57,113 bases of DNA from S012-113 sp965368405 (GCA_965368405.1 CBDUMS010000008.1:1-57113); one strand, 5' to 3'. Shown: positions 17,953 through 26,636, counted from the stretch's first letter. The notes: generated by a model from the sequence alone, not told the origin. A program made the numbers and translations.

Positions 17953-18545
17953 TTTATTGGAGTGCGCCACTCCAATGTATTAATCATATGCATTGCATCG
18001 ATTTTCATATACTCAATGGCTGGCGCTAATGAATCGTTTTTGGTAGATGTTCTAAAGTACAGTGCACCTCGAAGAAAGTTGTTAACTGAATCGGTAATAA
18101 AAAATTGAAACTGACTAGGCACCTCTCCTTCCAACTCAGCGACAACCGCCGTTTTGCCATTAGGTGTTCGCACTACAGTCTCTTCGATAGAATATGCCTT
18201 AATCTGATGTTTAGAGGTTAATTTGTAAGAATCATTGACCAACTCTTCCATCAATTCCTTATCCTGTTTAAGGTTTTTAAAGGTGATTTGAATATTCGCT
18301 GTAATGTCCGGATAATAGATATCGATCCAATAGGGTTCTGCAATATAAGAGCTGTCTCTCAGAATTTTTGCGGCTTTGGATACCTTAAATCCGTAGGGCA
18401 AACTATCAGGAAGATCTACATATTCTCGATCTGGTAAATCAAGTCGATTATAGCCCTTTGGTTTAGGCGTAAAATCCGAATCACATGCCATAATGATTGG
18501 CAATAAGAAAGAAAAGTATATAAGTGTGTGTTTCAACCTAAGCAA
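17949..18545 (-). CDS. gldD: Gliding motility lipoprotein GldD
   Basis: The 198-residue product has a lipoprotein signal with Cys21 (MAC), then the GldD-typical start CDSDFTPKPKGYNRLDLP and a compact alpha/beta domain. GldD is required for gliding and type IX secretion in Flavobacterium johnsoniae; its biochemical role is unknown. It follows gldE directly, as in other gliders. There is no ATG start: TTG codons at 18545 (overlapping gldE by 8 bp) or 18536 (1 nt after the gldE stop) are the options, and either gives a good signal peptide. This indicates coupling to gldE translation. Confidence 0.9.
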   Translation of the reverse strand: MLRLKHTLIYFSFLLPIIMACDSDFTPKPKGYNRLDLPDREYVDLPDSLPYGFKVSKAAKILRDSSYIAEPYWIDIYYPDITANIQITFKNLKQDKELMEELVNDSYKLTSKHQIKAYSIEETVVRTPNGKTAVVAELEGEVPSQFQFFITDSVNNFLRGALYFRTSTKNDSLAPAIEYMKIDAMHMINTLEWRTPIN

Positions 18546-19884
18546 CTTTAACTCGTACTCTTTTAATTCTTCGCTTATCTACAGCAATTATAGTAAAGGT
18601 ATAGTTTTCAAATTCAATGAAATCGTTGGTATTTGGAATCTGGCCAAACTCTTCAAGCAGCATCCCTCCTATAGTTTCGCTTTCTCCCTTTATGCTATCA
18701 AAAGTTGCAGGTTCAACTTTTAGCGCTTTGCTCATATCATATATCGATGTTTTGCCCTCGAAATCATAGACATTTTCAGCGATTTGTTGAAATATTGACT
18801 CGTCTTCGTCGAATTCATCACTTATTTCACCGACAATTTCCTCTAAAATATCTTCCATGGTAATTAAGCCTGAAGTACCACCATACTCATCAACAACAAT
18901 GGCGATATGCACTCTTTTCTCCTGAAAATCCTTTAGGAGGTCATCAATCATTTTACTTTCTGGCACGAAATACGCCGATCGCGTAAGCTCCTGCCATTTA
19001 AAATCTTCTTCCTGTTCAATGTAGGGGAGCAGATCCTTAACGTATAAAATCCCATCAACCTTGTCAATCACTTCATCAAATACCGGAATCCGTGAAAAGC
19101 CCTCCTTATTAATAAAATCCATTACCTCATGAAAGGTCGCTTTGTTATCAAGGGCAACGATATCCATCCTCGAACGCATTATTTGAGTTACAGAAATTGT
19201 ACTAAAGTTTACGATGCCTCGCAAAATATCTTTTTCTTCTTCGCTAATCCCAGATTTGGTAGTCATCTCCAATGCATGGTGAACTTCTTCTATGGAACTC
19301 GAATCGTATACGCCCTTTTCGAGCTTTCGTTCTACGATCGTGGTGAGGTTCACTAATAGCCAGGCAAGCGGGTGAACGATTGTAGAGGTTACATACAGGA
19401 TACCGCTGGTTCTTCGAGCGAAAGTTACTCTCTGTTTATTAGCGTAGATCTTCGGAACAATCTCACCAAAAAAGACAATTAGAAAAGTAATAATTGCCGT
19501 AAGAGAAGTAATTAATGTTGCCTGATTGGCACCAGCAAATACTTGCCAGGTTACGTAGGTTGATATGGTGACGATGGCCACGTTGACAAAATTGTTCAGG
19601 ATCAATATGGTCGCCAGTAAATATTTTGGTTTGCTCAGTAAGCGCAAAATGCGATTATCTGAACTATTTCCCGAACGACGAAAATCTTCAATTTCATGGA
19701 GATCAATCGCAAAGTATGCCACCTCCGAGCCTGATATTAAGGCTGATATCCCCAATAAAAGGACTAGCACAACGCCAATAAAAATGAAGTAAAAGAGGTC
19801 AGCCCCAACAATCTGAGCTTGCAGTAATTCGCCTATTAATCCTAATGCCAGACTCGGAGGTTCATCTACTAAACTTGTTTCCAA
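18538..19884 (-). CDS. gldE: Gliding motility protein GldE (CNNM/CorC-type membrane protein)
   Basis: A 448-residue protein with an N-terminal CNNM/DUF21 membrane domain (TM segments at about 30-52, 88-112 and 122-145). A CBS-domain pair follows (about 215-345; PVFDEVIDKVDGILYVKDL and VDEYGGTSGLITMEDILEEIVGEI are diagnostic), then a CorC_HlyC domain (about 365-445). The family includes Mg/Co efflux regulators; GldE is the gliding-associated branch and works with GldD. The context mutY-ssb-gldE-gldD is the conserved Bacteroidota arrangement. The start codon is TTG, with no in-frame ATG before the first TM helix. Confidence 0.92.
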   Translation of the reverse strand: METSLVDEPPSLALGLIGELLQAQIVGADLFYFIFIGVVLVLLLGISALISGSEVAYFAIDLHEIEDFRRSGNSSDNRILRLLSKPKYLLATILILNNFVNVAIVTISTYVTWQVFAGANQATLITSLTAIITFLIVFFGEIVPKIYANKQRVTFARRTSGILYVTSTIVHPLAWLLVNLTTIVERKLEKGVYDSSSIEEVHHALEMTTKSGISEEEKDILRGIVNFSTISVTQIMRSRMDIVALDNKATFHEVMDFINKEGFSRIPVFDEVIDKVDGILYVKDLLPYIEQEEDFKWQELTRSAYFVPESKMIDDLLKDFQEKRVHIAIVVDEYGGTSGLITMEDILEEIVGEISDEFDEDESIFQQIAENVYDFEGKTSIYDMSKALKVEPATFDSIKGESETIGGMLLEEFGQIPNTNDFIEFENYTFTIIAVDKRRIKRVRVKVA

Positions 19885-19932
19885 CAGCTTTGGTTTGGTT
19901 AAAAACTATTCTAAAAGTTAATGAACTTGAAT

Positions 19933-20424
19933 CTAAAATGGCAAGTCATCAACCTCAGTATTTGGCGTTTCTCCTCCTTGATCTGCAGATTGAGCAGGTG
20001 CAGAACTAGATTGAGCTGGTGCGGGACTAGATTGAGTTGACTGACTGGCAGGCTGGCTCGCTGGAGTGGACGATTGACCATCGTCGGTTCTTGGTCTACC
20101 CCCCAGCATAGTCATATTTTCACCAACCACTTCTGTGGTATACCGAGTTACCCCTTCCTTTTCCCATTGACGAGTTCGTAATTTTCCTTCGATATAGACC
20201 TGGTCGCCTTTATGCAAATATTTCTCAGCAACTTCTGCTAATCCACGCCAGAGGACAACATTATGCCATTCGGTTACCGTTTTTCGTTCACCAGAATTTC
20301 TATCATTATACGATTCAGAAGTAGCCAAAGAAAAAGAAGCTACTGGAACTCCACTCTCTAAATGACGAACCTCTGGATCCTTACCCAAATTACCAACCAA
20401 TATAACTTTGTTAACTCCTGCCAT
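19933..20424 (-). CDS. ssb: Single-stranded DNA-binding protein
   Basis: 163 residues: an OB-fold (about 1-108, starting MAGVNKVILVGNLGKDPEVR, with YIEGKLRTRQW), a Gln/Ser/Ala/Pro-rich disordered linker with repeated SSPAPAQ-like units (about 115-150), and the acidic tip DDLPF that recruits repair and replication proteins. It binds ssDNA as a tetramer. It lies 15 bp after mutY on the same strand. Confidence 0.95.
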   Translation of the reverse strand: MAGVNKVILVGNLGKDPEVRHLESGVPVASFSLATSESYNDRNSGERKTVTEWHNVVLWRGLAEVAEKYLHKGDQVYIEGKLRTRQWEKEGVTRYTTEVVGENMTMLGGRPRTDDGQSSTPASQPASQSTQSSPAPAQSSSAPAQSADQGGETPNTEVDDLPF

Positions 20425-20439
20425 AATTCTTTTAATCTC

Positions 20440-21510
20440 TTATTGTAAATGTATCGAATTCAAATAGGTATCCAAATAGTTTGATATTAAAACTGGTTTG
20501 GGTAATTGCTCTACTTGCTTCAGGCTATACCATTTAAACCCTTCCAACTCAAAATCTTTACTATCCGCTAACTCAACAACTGCAAAATTAACATTTAACA
20601 ATTGGTGCGACAGTGCATGTCTAATAATTTTATCCTCAACCTGAATAATTTTCTCTGCATCCAACAGCCTTTTCAATAATGGGTGATTCAAGCTGTCTAA
20701 TTCTTGCTTAGTCGTCGTCTCGATTAAAAACAACTCGTACAAGCCGTGCCATATATCTTTGGTTTTCCGGGCTCGCATCAAAATTCTTCCGTCATCAATC
20801 AGTAGAAAATAATAAAAGAATCGCTCCCTTACTTTCGTCTTTTTTGACTTGACCGGAAGTTGCGTCTGCATATTAGAAGCCTTTGCATAACAAGAGTCCT
20901 GTAGCGGGCATTTTTCACAGTCCGGATTTTTGGGAGTACACTGTAGTGCCCCAAACTCCATCATTGCCTGGTTGAAAGCGGCGGGATCTGCAGAACCTAA
21001 TTGATCCTTCGCTATGGAATAAAACTCACGATAGGCCTGCGATGAACTTAGGTCGACATCAACGCCAAAGTAGCGAGCTAATAATCGATAAACATTTCCA
21101 TCAACTACAGCCACTGCTTCGTTAAAAGCAATAGAAGCTATTGCAGCGGCTGTATAATTACCAATGCCCGGAAGTTTCTTTAGTTCCACAAAGGAGTCAG
21201 GAAAAACTCCTTGCTGCTCTTGGGCTATAAGCTTAGCGCATTTATGAAGGTTTCTCGCACGCGAATAGTAGCCAAGCCCTTGCCAGATTCTTAAAACCTC
21301 TTCTTCTGTTGCGTTGGCGAGATCGGCAACAGTAGGATATTTATTTACAAATTTCTGATAGTATGGCAATCCTTGCGCTACCCTTGTTTGCTGTAGTATT
21401 ACTTCACTTAGCCAGATCTTATACGGATCATTGGAACTGCGCCAGGGAAGCTCGCGCTTATTTTCCTGATACCATGCAAGAATTTGGGGTGTAAAACTTG
21501 TGCTGCTCAA
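20440..21510 (-). CDS. mutY: A/G-specific adenine DNA glycosylase
   Basis: A 356-residue base-excision enzyme that removes A mispaired with 8-oxoG. The catalytic Glu36 (WLSEVILQQTRV) and Asp137 (VVDGNVYRLLAR) are present, with the HhH motif LPGIGNYTAAAI between them. A 4Fe-4S cluster is formed by Cys191, Cys198, Cys201 and Cys207. The C-terminal part (about 225-350) is the NUDIX-like 8-oxoG sensor. The start codon is TTG: an in-frame stop lies six codons upstream and no ATG is available. It heads the leftward mutY-ssb-gldE-gldD cluster and is divergent from HU. Confidence 0.94.
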   Translation of the reverse strand: MSSTSFTPQILAWYQENKRELPWRSSNDPYKIWLSEVILQQTRVAQGLPYYQKFVNKYPTVADLANATEEEVLRIWQGLGYYSRARNLHKCAKLIAQEQQGVFPDSFVELKKLPGIGNYTAAAIASIAFNEAVAVVDGNVYRLLARYFGVDVDLSSSQAYREFYSIAKDQLGSADPAAFNQAMMEFGALQCTPKNPDCEKCPLQDSCYAKASNMQTQLPVKSKKTKVRERFFYYFLLIDDGRILMRARKTKDIWHGLYELFLIETTTKQELDSLNHPLLKRLLDAEKIIQVEDKIIRHALSHQLLNVNFAVVELADSKDFELEGFKWYSLKQVEQLPKPVLISNYLDTYLNSIHLQ

Positions 21511-21582
21511 CCGAGATTTTTGTTTTTAAAATTAAAGAGAGGCAAAAGTCATTGAATTATTTTTATATTAAAACTTTGCAGT

Positions 21583-21590
21583 TAACTTTG
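21583..21590 (+). promoter_or_regulatory. Candidate -7 element for the HU gene
   Basis: TAACTTTG matches TAnnTTTG exactly and lies 56 nt before the HU start. No clear TTG is found at the right distance upstream. An identical octamer precedes the bS22-like gene 440 bp downstream. Confidence 0.35.
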
Positions 21591-21646
21591 TGCCGAATTC
21601 ATTGGCGCAGAGCCCTTTAAATATAAATTTTTAAACTTTTTTTAAC

Positions 21647-21937
21647 GTGACTAAAGCAGACGTAATCTCTCAAATTGCTGACAAGACGGGTATCGATAAA
21701 GCCGATGTTAGTGTAACTGTTGAAGCATTTTTTAATGTAGTAAAAAACTCGATGGCCGATGGCGAAAACATTTATGTTCGAGGGTTTGGTAGCTTCGTAA
21801 ATAAAAAACGAGCTAAAAAAATCGCAAGAAATATTTCGAAGAATACGGCTATTGTTATTGATGAGCATTATGTGCCAAGCTTTAAGCCATCTAAAGTTTT
21901 TGCCAATAAGATTAAGAACAGCTCGAAGGTAGGGTAG
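21647..21937 (+). CDS. HU/IHF-family DNA-binding protein
   Basis: The 96-residue nucleoid protein has the expected two-helix dimerisation part (about 1-45) and the DNA-intercalating beta-arm, with the signature VRGFGSFVNKKRAKKIARN around residues 45-63. The arm tip has VPSFKPSK. The start codon is GTG; the next Met would remove the dimerisation helices. It is conserved between mutY (divergent) and rng in Bacteroidota. Confidence 0.93.
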   Translation: MTKADVISQIADKTGIDKADVSVTVEAFFNVVKNSMADGENIYVRGFGSFVNKKRAKKIARNISKNTAIVIDEHYVPSFKPSKVFANKIKNSSKVG

Positions 21938-22002
21938 CAGCTTCTAATCCGTTTATTACAGATTTAATCATCGAGGGAAGATTTAATTCAGTAAATTTTT
22001 GC

Positions 22003-22031
22003 TTGATTTTCAAGAAAATAGGATAACTTTG
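22003..22031 (+). promoter_or_regulatory. Candidate promoter for the bS22-like gene and rng
   Basis: TTG at 22003-22005 and TAACTTTG at 22024-22031 are 18 nt apart and fit the Bacteroidota -33/-7 consensus. The start site near 22038 would give a leader of about 105 nt before the small ribosomal protein gene. Confidence 0.5.
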
Positions 22032-22069
22032 CGCTCCCATTCCCTTAGAATGGTTTTAATTGCGAATAC

Positions 22070-22086
22070 TGTAGGAGTGTCCTACA
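22070..22086 (+). promoter_or_regulatory. Hairpin in the leader of the bS22-like gene
   Basis: TGTAGGA and TCCTACA pair perfectly over 7 bp around a GTG loop, 57 nt before the start codon. It is a possible autoregulatory site for the ribosomal protein or an mRNA-stability element; no T-run follows, so it is not a terminator. Confidence 0.4.
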
Positions 22087-22142
22087 TAAAATAATTATAG
22101 TGCCAGAATAAGTGGCCAGGTAAACATTAAAATTATAACATT

Positions 22143-22232
22143 ATGCCTTGCGGTAAGAAAAGAAAAAGACATAAAATCGCTACACACAAGCGAAAGAAGC
22201 GTCTTAGAAAAAACAGACATAAGAAGAAGTAG
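22143..22232 (+). CDS. 29-residue basic ribosomal protein, bS22/mS38 (AURKAIP1/COX24 C-terminal) type
   Basis: The frame ATG (22143) to TAG encodes 29 residues, of which more than half are Lys, Arg or His: MPCGKKRKRH at the start, ATHKRKKRLRKNRHKKK at the end. The KRRK-H-K-x-x-THKRKKRLRKNRHKK pattern matches the AURKAIP1/COX24 C-terminal domain found in mitochondrial mS38 and in small bacterial proteins such as mycobacterial bS22, which bind 16S rRNA near helix 44. It lies between HU and rng, with its own promoter and leader hairpin. Such genes are routinely missed because of length. The family match is from memory of the motif. Confidence 0.85.
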   Translation: MPCGKKRKRHKIATHKRKKRLRKNRHKKK

Positions 22233-22257
22233 GTTTAGGCAAATGAGCCTCGACTGG

Positions 22258-22282
22258 GCGTAGCATGCTTACTTTGCTACGT
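22258..22282 (+). promoter_or_regulatory. Hairpin between the bS22-like gene and rng
   Basis: GCGTAGC (22258-22264) can pair with GCTACGT (22276-22282) over 7 positions, including one G-U pair, around an 11-nt loop; a smaller AGGC/GCCT stem lies just before it (22237-22250). It is 36 nt before the rng start. RNase E of E. coli autoregulates through its 5' UTR, so a similar role is possible but unproven. Confidence 0.3.
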
Positions 22283-22317
22283 CTTAAAAGTATTTATTCA
22301 TTAAAAGCATTTAAGTT

Positions 22318-23871
22318 TTGAGTAACGAATTAGTAGTTAGCTCAACTCAAAAAGGATGCCGAATTGCCCTACTAAAAGACAAAGGTCTTCTGGAGTACCA
22401 TCGTGAAGAAGATGGAAATCAATTTACTGTTGGAGAAATCTATTTGGGAACTGTTAAGAAAGTAGTTCCTGGACTCAACGCTGCATTTATCGATGTCGGC
22501 TATGAAAAAGATGCTTTTCTACATTATCTTGATCTAGGACCAAAAATATTGTCGCTCAATAAGTTTACCAAGCAGGCCCAACATAAGGGGCAGGTAAAAA
22601 GCGACCTGAGCAACTTCAAAATACTTCCCGATATTAATAAACATGGGAAGATCAGTGAAGTGCTCACCAAAAACCAGAAGATATTGGTGCAAGTGGTTAA
22701 AGAACCCATTTCCACCAAAGGGCCTCGGCTTTCTTGCGAGTTATCACTTGCCGGCAGGTACATCATTTTAGTACCTTTTTCAAATACGGTAAGTGTTTCA
22801 AAGAAAATCACCAATAGCGAGGAGCGCAAGCGCTTAGTGCGCCTTCTTACCTCAATTAAGCCGGAGAACTTCGGCATTATAATCCGTACAGTCGCCGACG
22901 GAAAAGATGTTGCCGCACTACACAATGACCTCAACCACCTTTACGAAAGCTGGATCAATGGGATTGGTGGATTAAAAAAAGCCAAGCCTCGTGATGTAGT
23001 AATTGGAGAAGTTAACAAAACTTCTTCTATCCTCAGAGATGTTCTTAACGAGTCGTTCGATAGTATTACAATCGACGATAAAGAAATGTTCGATGAGATT
23101 AAGGCGTACACCAAAAAAATTGCGCCCGACAAAGAAAAGATTGTTAAGTTTTATAACGGTCGCGCAAAGCTGTTCGAATCTTATGGCATTGAAAAGCAGA
23201 TTAAACTACTTTTCGGTAGATCGGTAACTGTTCGTGGCGGAGGATATCTGATTATTGAGCATACTGAGGCTCTTCATGTAATCGATGTAAATAGTGGTAA
23301 CAAATCAAACTCAGAAGCCGACCAAGAGTCTACTGCGCTTGCCGTTAATCTTGAGGCAGCAGCAGAGGTAGCAAGGCAACTTCGGTTACGCGATATGGGT
23401 GGCATTGTGGTTGTTGACTTCATTGATATGCGAAAGGCTGAGAACAAGCGCCTTCTCTTTCAGAAAATGAAAGATGAGATGAAAGGCGACCGTTCGAAGT
23501 TTACCATATTACCCTTATCGAAATTTGGCCTGATGCAAATCACACGACAGCGTGTACGGCCTGAGGTTAATATAATTACATCAGAAAAATGCCCTACCTG
23601 CAGTGGAACTGGTCAAATTACAGCATCGATACAGGTATCTGAAGACATTGAGAATATGCTTGAGCACCTCCTTGTTGATCAGAACGAAAAGAACATAACG
23701 TTGGTAGTTCATCCTTATTTGTATTCGTATTTTACGCGAAGTGTATATTCGATACGATTTAAATGGTATATGAAATACCACAAATGGGTAAAAATTGTAG
23801 AGGATTCGTCCCTTGCGCTTACCGAATACCGGGTATTGAATAATGAACTCGAGGTTATCGAATTAGACTAG
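22318..23871 (+). CDS. rng: Ribonuclease G (RNase E/G family)
   Basis: This 517-residue endoribonuclease matures rRNA ends and starts mRNA decay. An S1 domain (about 38-125) contains GTVKKVVPGLNAAFIDVGYEKDAFLH. The catalytic core has VIDVNSGNKSN (metal-binding Asp in VIDVNSG), the second ligand in VVDFIDMR, and the zinc-link CPTCSGTG for dimer formation. It has the short C-terminus of RNase G and lacks the long scaffold of RNase E. The start is TTG at 22318; no ATG is available before the first beta-strand. Its end overlaps the convergent transglutaminase gene by 17 bp. Confidence 0.95.
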   Translation: MSNELVVSSTQKGCRIALLKDKGLLEYHREEDGNQFTVGEIYLGTVKKVVPGLNAAFIDVGYEKDAFLHYLDLGPKILSLNKFTKQAQHKGQVKSDLSNFKILPDINKHGKISEVLTKNQKILVQVVKEPISTKGPRLSCELSLAGRYIILVPFSNTVSVSKKITNSEERKRLVRLLTSIKPENFGIIIRTVADGKDVAALHNDLNHLYESWINGIGGLKKAKPRDVVIGEVNKTSSILRDVLNESFDSITIDDKEMFDEIKAYTKKIAPDKEKIVKFYNGRAKLFESYGIEKQIKLLFGRSVTVRGGGYLIIEHTEALHVIDVNSGNKSNSEADQESTALAVNLEAAAEVARQLRLRDMGGIVVVDFIDMRKAENKRLLFQKMKDEMKGDRSKFTILPLSKFGLMQITRQRVRPEVNIITSEKCPTCSGTGQITASIQVSEDIENMLEHLLVDQNEKNITLVVHPYLYSYFTRSVYSIRFKWYMKYHKWVKIVEDSSLALTEYRVLNNELEVIELD

Positions 23872-25078
23872 TTTCTTTAAAAGGGTTTACCAGGTAATTC
23901 TGTAGGTATTCTTCAGCTTTTTCATAATACCATGAGTGGTGCGGTATGCGCTCGAAGTAGATGGCTGCGTTTTTATAATGCTCGAGAATGGCATTTTCGT
24001 AATAGTCCCTATGTTGAAGCTTTTTCCGAGCAGAAAAGGAATTATATATCTCCAGCATTCTATGCGCTACCTCATACTTAAAAACACCACGCTCAAAATC
24101 GGTGTCGTCTAAAAAGACTTGCGTGCTTTCGTAGTACCTGCTGCTAGGTTTAATAAGGCTGAAATACAAGGCCGCTTCATCAAGGTTGTAAAACACAACT
24201 TCTTCTAGGCGATCGAACATTTGTTGATCATCAGCCGCAACGTCATAAACCGTTTCGAGATAATCTAAGGCTTTAAAGCGATATTCGAGGCCTATCTTGT
24301 AATTCGCATCATCATTTCTTGGGTTAAAGGCTTTGGCTTGTAGTTGGTAGGAAATTGTTCTTTCGTGAGCATTAAGTTCCAAATAATGTGCTAGACTGTC
24401 AGTATAATTATAATCATGAGCTAACCTTTCCTTTGAACCCGTCTCAAAGGCATTCTTAGTAATAGGTGACTCCAACAACTGCCAGGCTGGAATTTCAGGC
24501 AGGTGATCTTCAATAAAAGTAGAGGCTGGCGTTATAAAATACGCGCCTGTAAATGGTCTAATATTGGTCCGGTCATTGGTCTTTCGAGCAGCCCAGGTTA
24601 CATCTATCAAATGCCAGGCATCATCGATATAGATGGCATTCCAACTATGATTTGCCACGTTAAATTTTTGCCCAATGGTATAGCCATATCCTTTCGAATA
24701 GCCCCGAATAATTTCACAGCGCACACCAGCTTCATCACATAGGTTCTTAAACAGCCTTGCATACCCTTCACAAACAGCCAATTTGGTGTGCAATACTGCC
24801 TTGGGCCTATAATCCGGTAAATCACCTGAGTTAAAGCCATGAATATCGTAGGTGATATTATTGGCTATCCAAACGTAAAAACTAAATGCTTTTTCAAAAT
24901 CGTTACTTGTCTCTGCAGTAAGCGCGTCTGCGATATAATAGGCCGACCGTTCTGCGTTCGCGGGTACTTTTTGAGCTCTTTTAACTATTTTCCGATATTG
25001 TTGTGGTTCAAGCCAATCGATTGCTTGCCCAAAAGTTAACATTGGGAGGAGTATAAAAATAAAACTTAGTGCCCGCAT
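23855..25078 (-). CDS. Secreted transglutaminase-like cysteine protease-fold protein
   Basis: 407 residues with a signal peptide cleaved before Gln18 (LTFG|Q). The transglutaminase core carries the triad Cys103 (AVCEGYARLF), His144 (NHSWNAIYI) and Asp159 (WHLIDVTW). The remaining about 220 residues are helical and of unknown fold. Secreted members act as proteases or cross-linkers on envelope proteins or peptidoglycan peptides; the substrate is unknown here. The first ATG (25078) is preferred over the in-frame GTG one codon upstream. Confidence 0.85.
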   Translation of the reverse strand: MRALSFIFILLPMLTFGQAIDWLEPQQYRKIVKRAQKVPANAERSAYYIADALTAETSNDFEKAFSFYVWIANNITYDIHGFNSGDLPDYRPKAVLHTKLAVCEGYARLFKNLCDEAGVRCEIIRGYSKGYGYTIGQKFNVANHSWNAIYIDDAWHLIDVTWAARKTNDRTNIRPFTGAYFITPASTFIEDHLPEIPAWQLLESPITKNAFETGSKERLAHDYNYTDSLAHYLELNAHERTISYQLQAKAFNPRNDDANYKIGLEYRFKALDYLETVYDVAADDQQMFDRLEEVVFYNLDEAALYFSLIKPSSRYYESTQVFLDDTDFERGVFKYEVAHRMLEIYNSFSARKKLQHRDYYENAILEHYKNAAIYFERIPHHSWYYEKAEEYLQNYLVNPFKETSLIR

Positions 25079-25150
25079 CACAGATTAATATACGAATAGA
25101 TATTCATTTACGTTTTGAGGTGATAGGATGCTGGATTATCATTGCACCGC

Positions 25151-26140
25151 ATGAGAAAATTTTTGATAATACTATTTGTTGGTTTAATCGGCTGTGGAAG
25201 CGATGAAGAAGTTTGTATCGATGCTCCCACACCTGAATTAACTGTTGAGGTTGAAATCGAACGACTTGAAGATCGGCTATTTGCCGCTGAAAGCACCCAA
25301 GATGTTCTGGACTTTCTCTATGATTACCCTGTTCTAACCAAAGAGTTTCTGGGCTCTGACCAATATCCCTCGGATACAATACTCGCTCGAGAATTATTTC
25401 GAATTATTAAGAACCCATATACCGACACCTTGCTTATGGAAGCCCGACAGTATTTTGGTGGCATGGAAGACCTGCAGGCTGAGTTCTCGTCGGCATTTTC
25501 ATTGATAAAGCATTACTACCCCAATTTTACACCTCCAAAAGTGCAAACCGTGGTTACAGGTTTTGGCAGCAGCGAAATGTATGTGGATAACGAGCAAATA
25601 ATCATTGGATTGGATTTCTACTTGGGGCCTGAAGGTAAATACAGGCCTCAGGGTATTCCTGCTTACATTTTGCGGAGATACGACAAGCCTTATATTGTTC
25701 CAGCGACAATTCTGTTATACGCCAGTCGTTTTTTAAGGGAAGATCCCGCCGATAATACTATGGCCGCCGATATGATTTACTATGGCAAAAAGTATCTTTT
25801 CGCTAAAAATATGATGCCATGCACGGCCGACTCCTTAATTGTTTGGTACGATGCTAATGAACTAAACAATGTAAAAGAAAACCGACATCTCTTATGGTAT
25901 CATTTCCTGGAGAATGAATTGGTCTATGAAACGAATCATATTGTCAAACAGAAATATTTAGACGAAAGGCCTAATGTTTTTGAAATAGGTAATAAGTGCC
26001 CGGGTCGTATTGGCGCCTGGATAGGCTGGGATATATTAAAAGAGTACCAAAAAAATTCTGATGAAATGAGCCTGCAACAAATCCTGGCTAACCCTAACGC
26101 TCAGGAAATTCTTAACGAAGCTAAATACAATCCATTCTAA
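25151..26140 (+). CDS. gldB: Gliding motility lipoprotein GldB
   Basis: The 329-residue product starts MRKFLIILFVGLIGC (lipobox Cys15), followed by GSDEE, an acidic motif reminiscent of Bacteroidota lipoprotein export signals. The body matches GldB, with the patterns IERLEDRLF, DFLYDYP, ELFRIIKNPYTDTL and IIGLDFYLGPEGKY. Fold prediction for GldB points to a degenerate zincin-like (DUF2268) protein. GldB is essential for gliding in F. johnsoniae. The ATG at 25151 is chosen over an in-frame TTG 9 nt upstream. GldC, its usual neighbour, is absent here. Confidence 0.92.
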   Translation: MRKFLIILFVGLIGCGSDEEVCIDAPTPELTVEVEIERLEDRLFAAESTQDVLDFLYDYPVLTKEFLGSDQYPSDTILARELFRIIKNPYTDTLLMEARQYFGGMEDLQAEFSSAFSLIKHYYPNFTPPKVQTVVTGFGSSEMYVDNEQIIIGLDFYLGPEGKYRPQGIPAYILRRYDKPYIVPATILLYASRFLREDPADNTMAADMIYYGKKYLFAKNMMPCTADSLIVWYDANELNNVKENRHLLWYHFLENELVYETNHIVKQKYLDERPNVFEIGNKCPGRIGAWIGWDILKEYQKNSDEMSLQQILANPNAQEILNEAKYNPF

Positions 26141-26198
26141 AATTCTAGGTTAGCAATCAATAACTTCCAGCAACGGCACTACCTAATTTTAACTCTTG

Positions 26199-26561
26199 CT
26201 ACTCACTTGGAATTGGTAATCCCTGTTGCCTTAAGAACGATAGTTTGTCCCAATAGCCGCGTTGATGTTTAATCTTTCCATCTACTATGTAGAAAAAACC
26301 ACAACCTCGCAATCCTTTGGGGTCTTTCCATTCTAAGATTACCCAGTCGCCATCAACGAAAATATTCTCAACAATACAGGTCATATCCGCAATGCTAAAT
26401 TCCTCTACAAACATTGCCCGTATGGCATCCCTACCATGAAGTGGTTCAATTGCAACTTGATGGTTTACGGCGTCAATATGATATAGCGCTGCCAGCTCTT
26501 CGGCGTTCCCTTGATTAAAAAGGACTACCCATTGGTTTAAAACTTCACGTGGAGATTTCAT
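26199..26561 (-). CDS. SnoaL-like / NTF2-fold protein
   Basis: The 120-residue protein has the cone-shaped NTF2 fold pattern: an N-terminal helix with VLNQWVVLFNQGNAEELAALYH, DAVNHQ, GRDAIRAMF and a beta sheet ending in KIKHQRGYWDKLSFLRQ. Members are small isomerases, hydrolases or binding proteins, and many have no known activity. There is no signal peptide, so it is cytoplasmic. It stands alone, convergent with gldB and divergent from the phosphatase gene. Confidence 0.75.
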   Translation of the reverse strand: MKSPREVLNQWVVLFNQGNAEELAALYHIDAVNHQVAIEPLHGRDAIRAMFVEEFSIADMTCIVENIFVDGDWVILEWKDPKGLRGCGFFYIVDGKIKHQRGYWDKLSFLRQQGLPIPSE

Positions 26562-26636
26562 GATTTTGTATTTCCTTTAAAGTTAGTAAAAGTCAACCTT
26601 TTTGGGCATCTAACAATTATTGTCGTATTTGGCAAC

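Noticed and set aside
26544..26555. TTCACGTGGAGA, a partial match to parS
   Set aside because: Only the core eight bases fit and the outer arms fail, so it is not counted as a third site.
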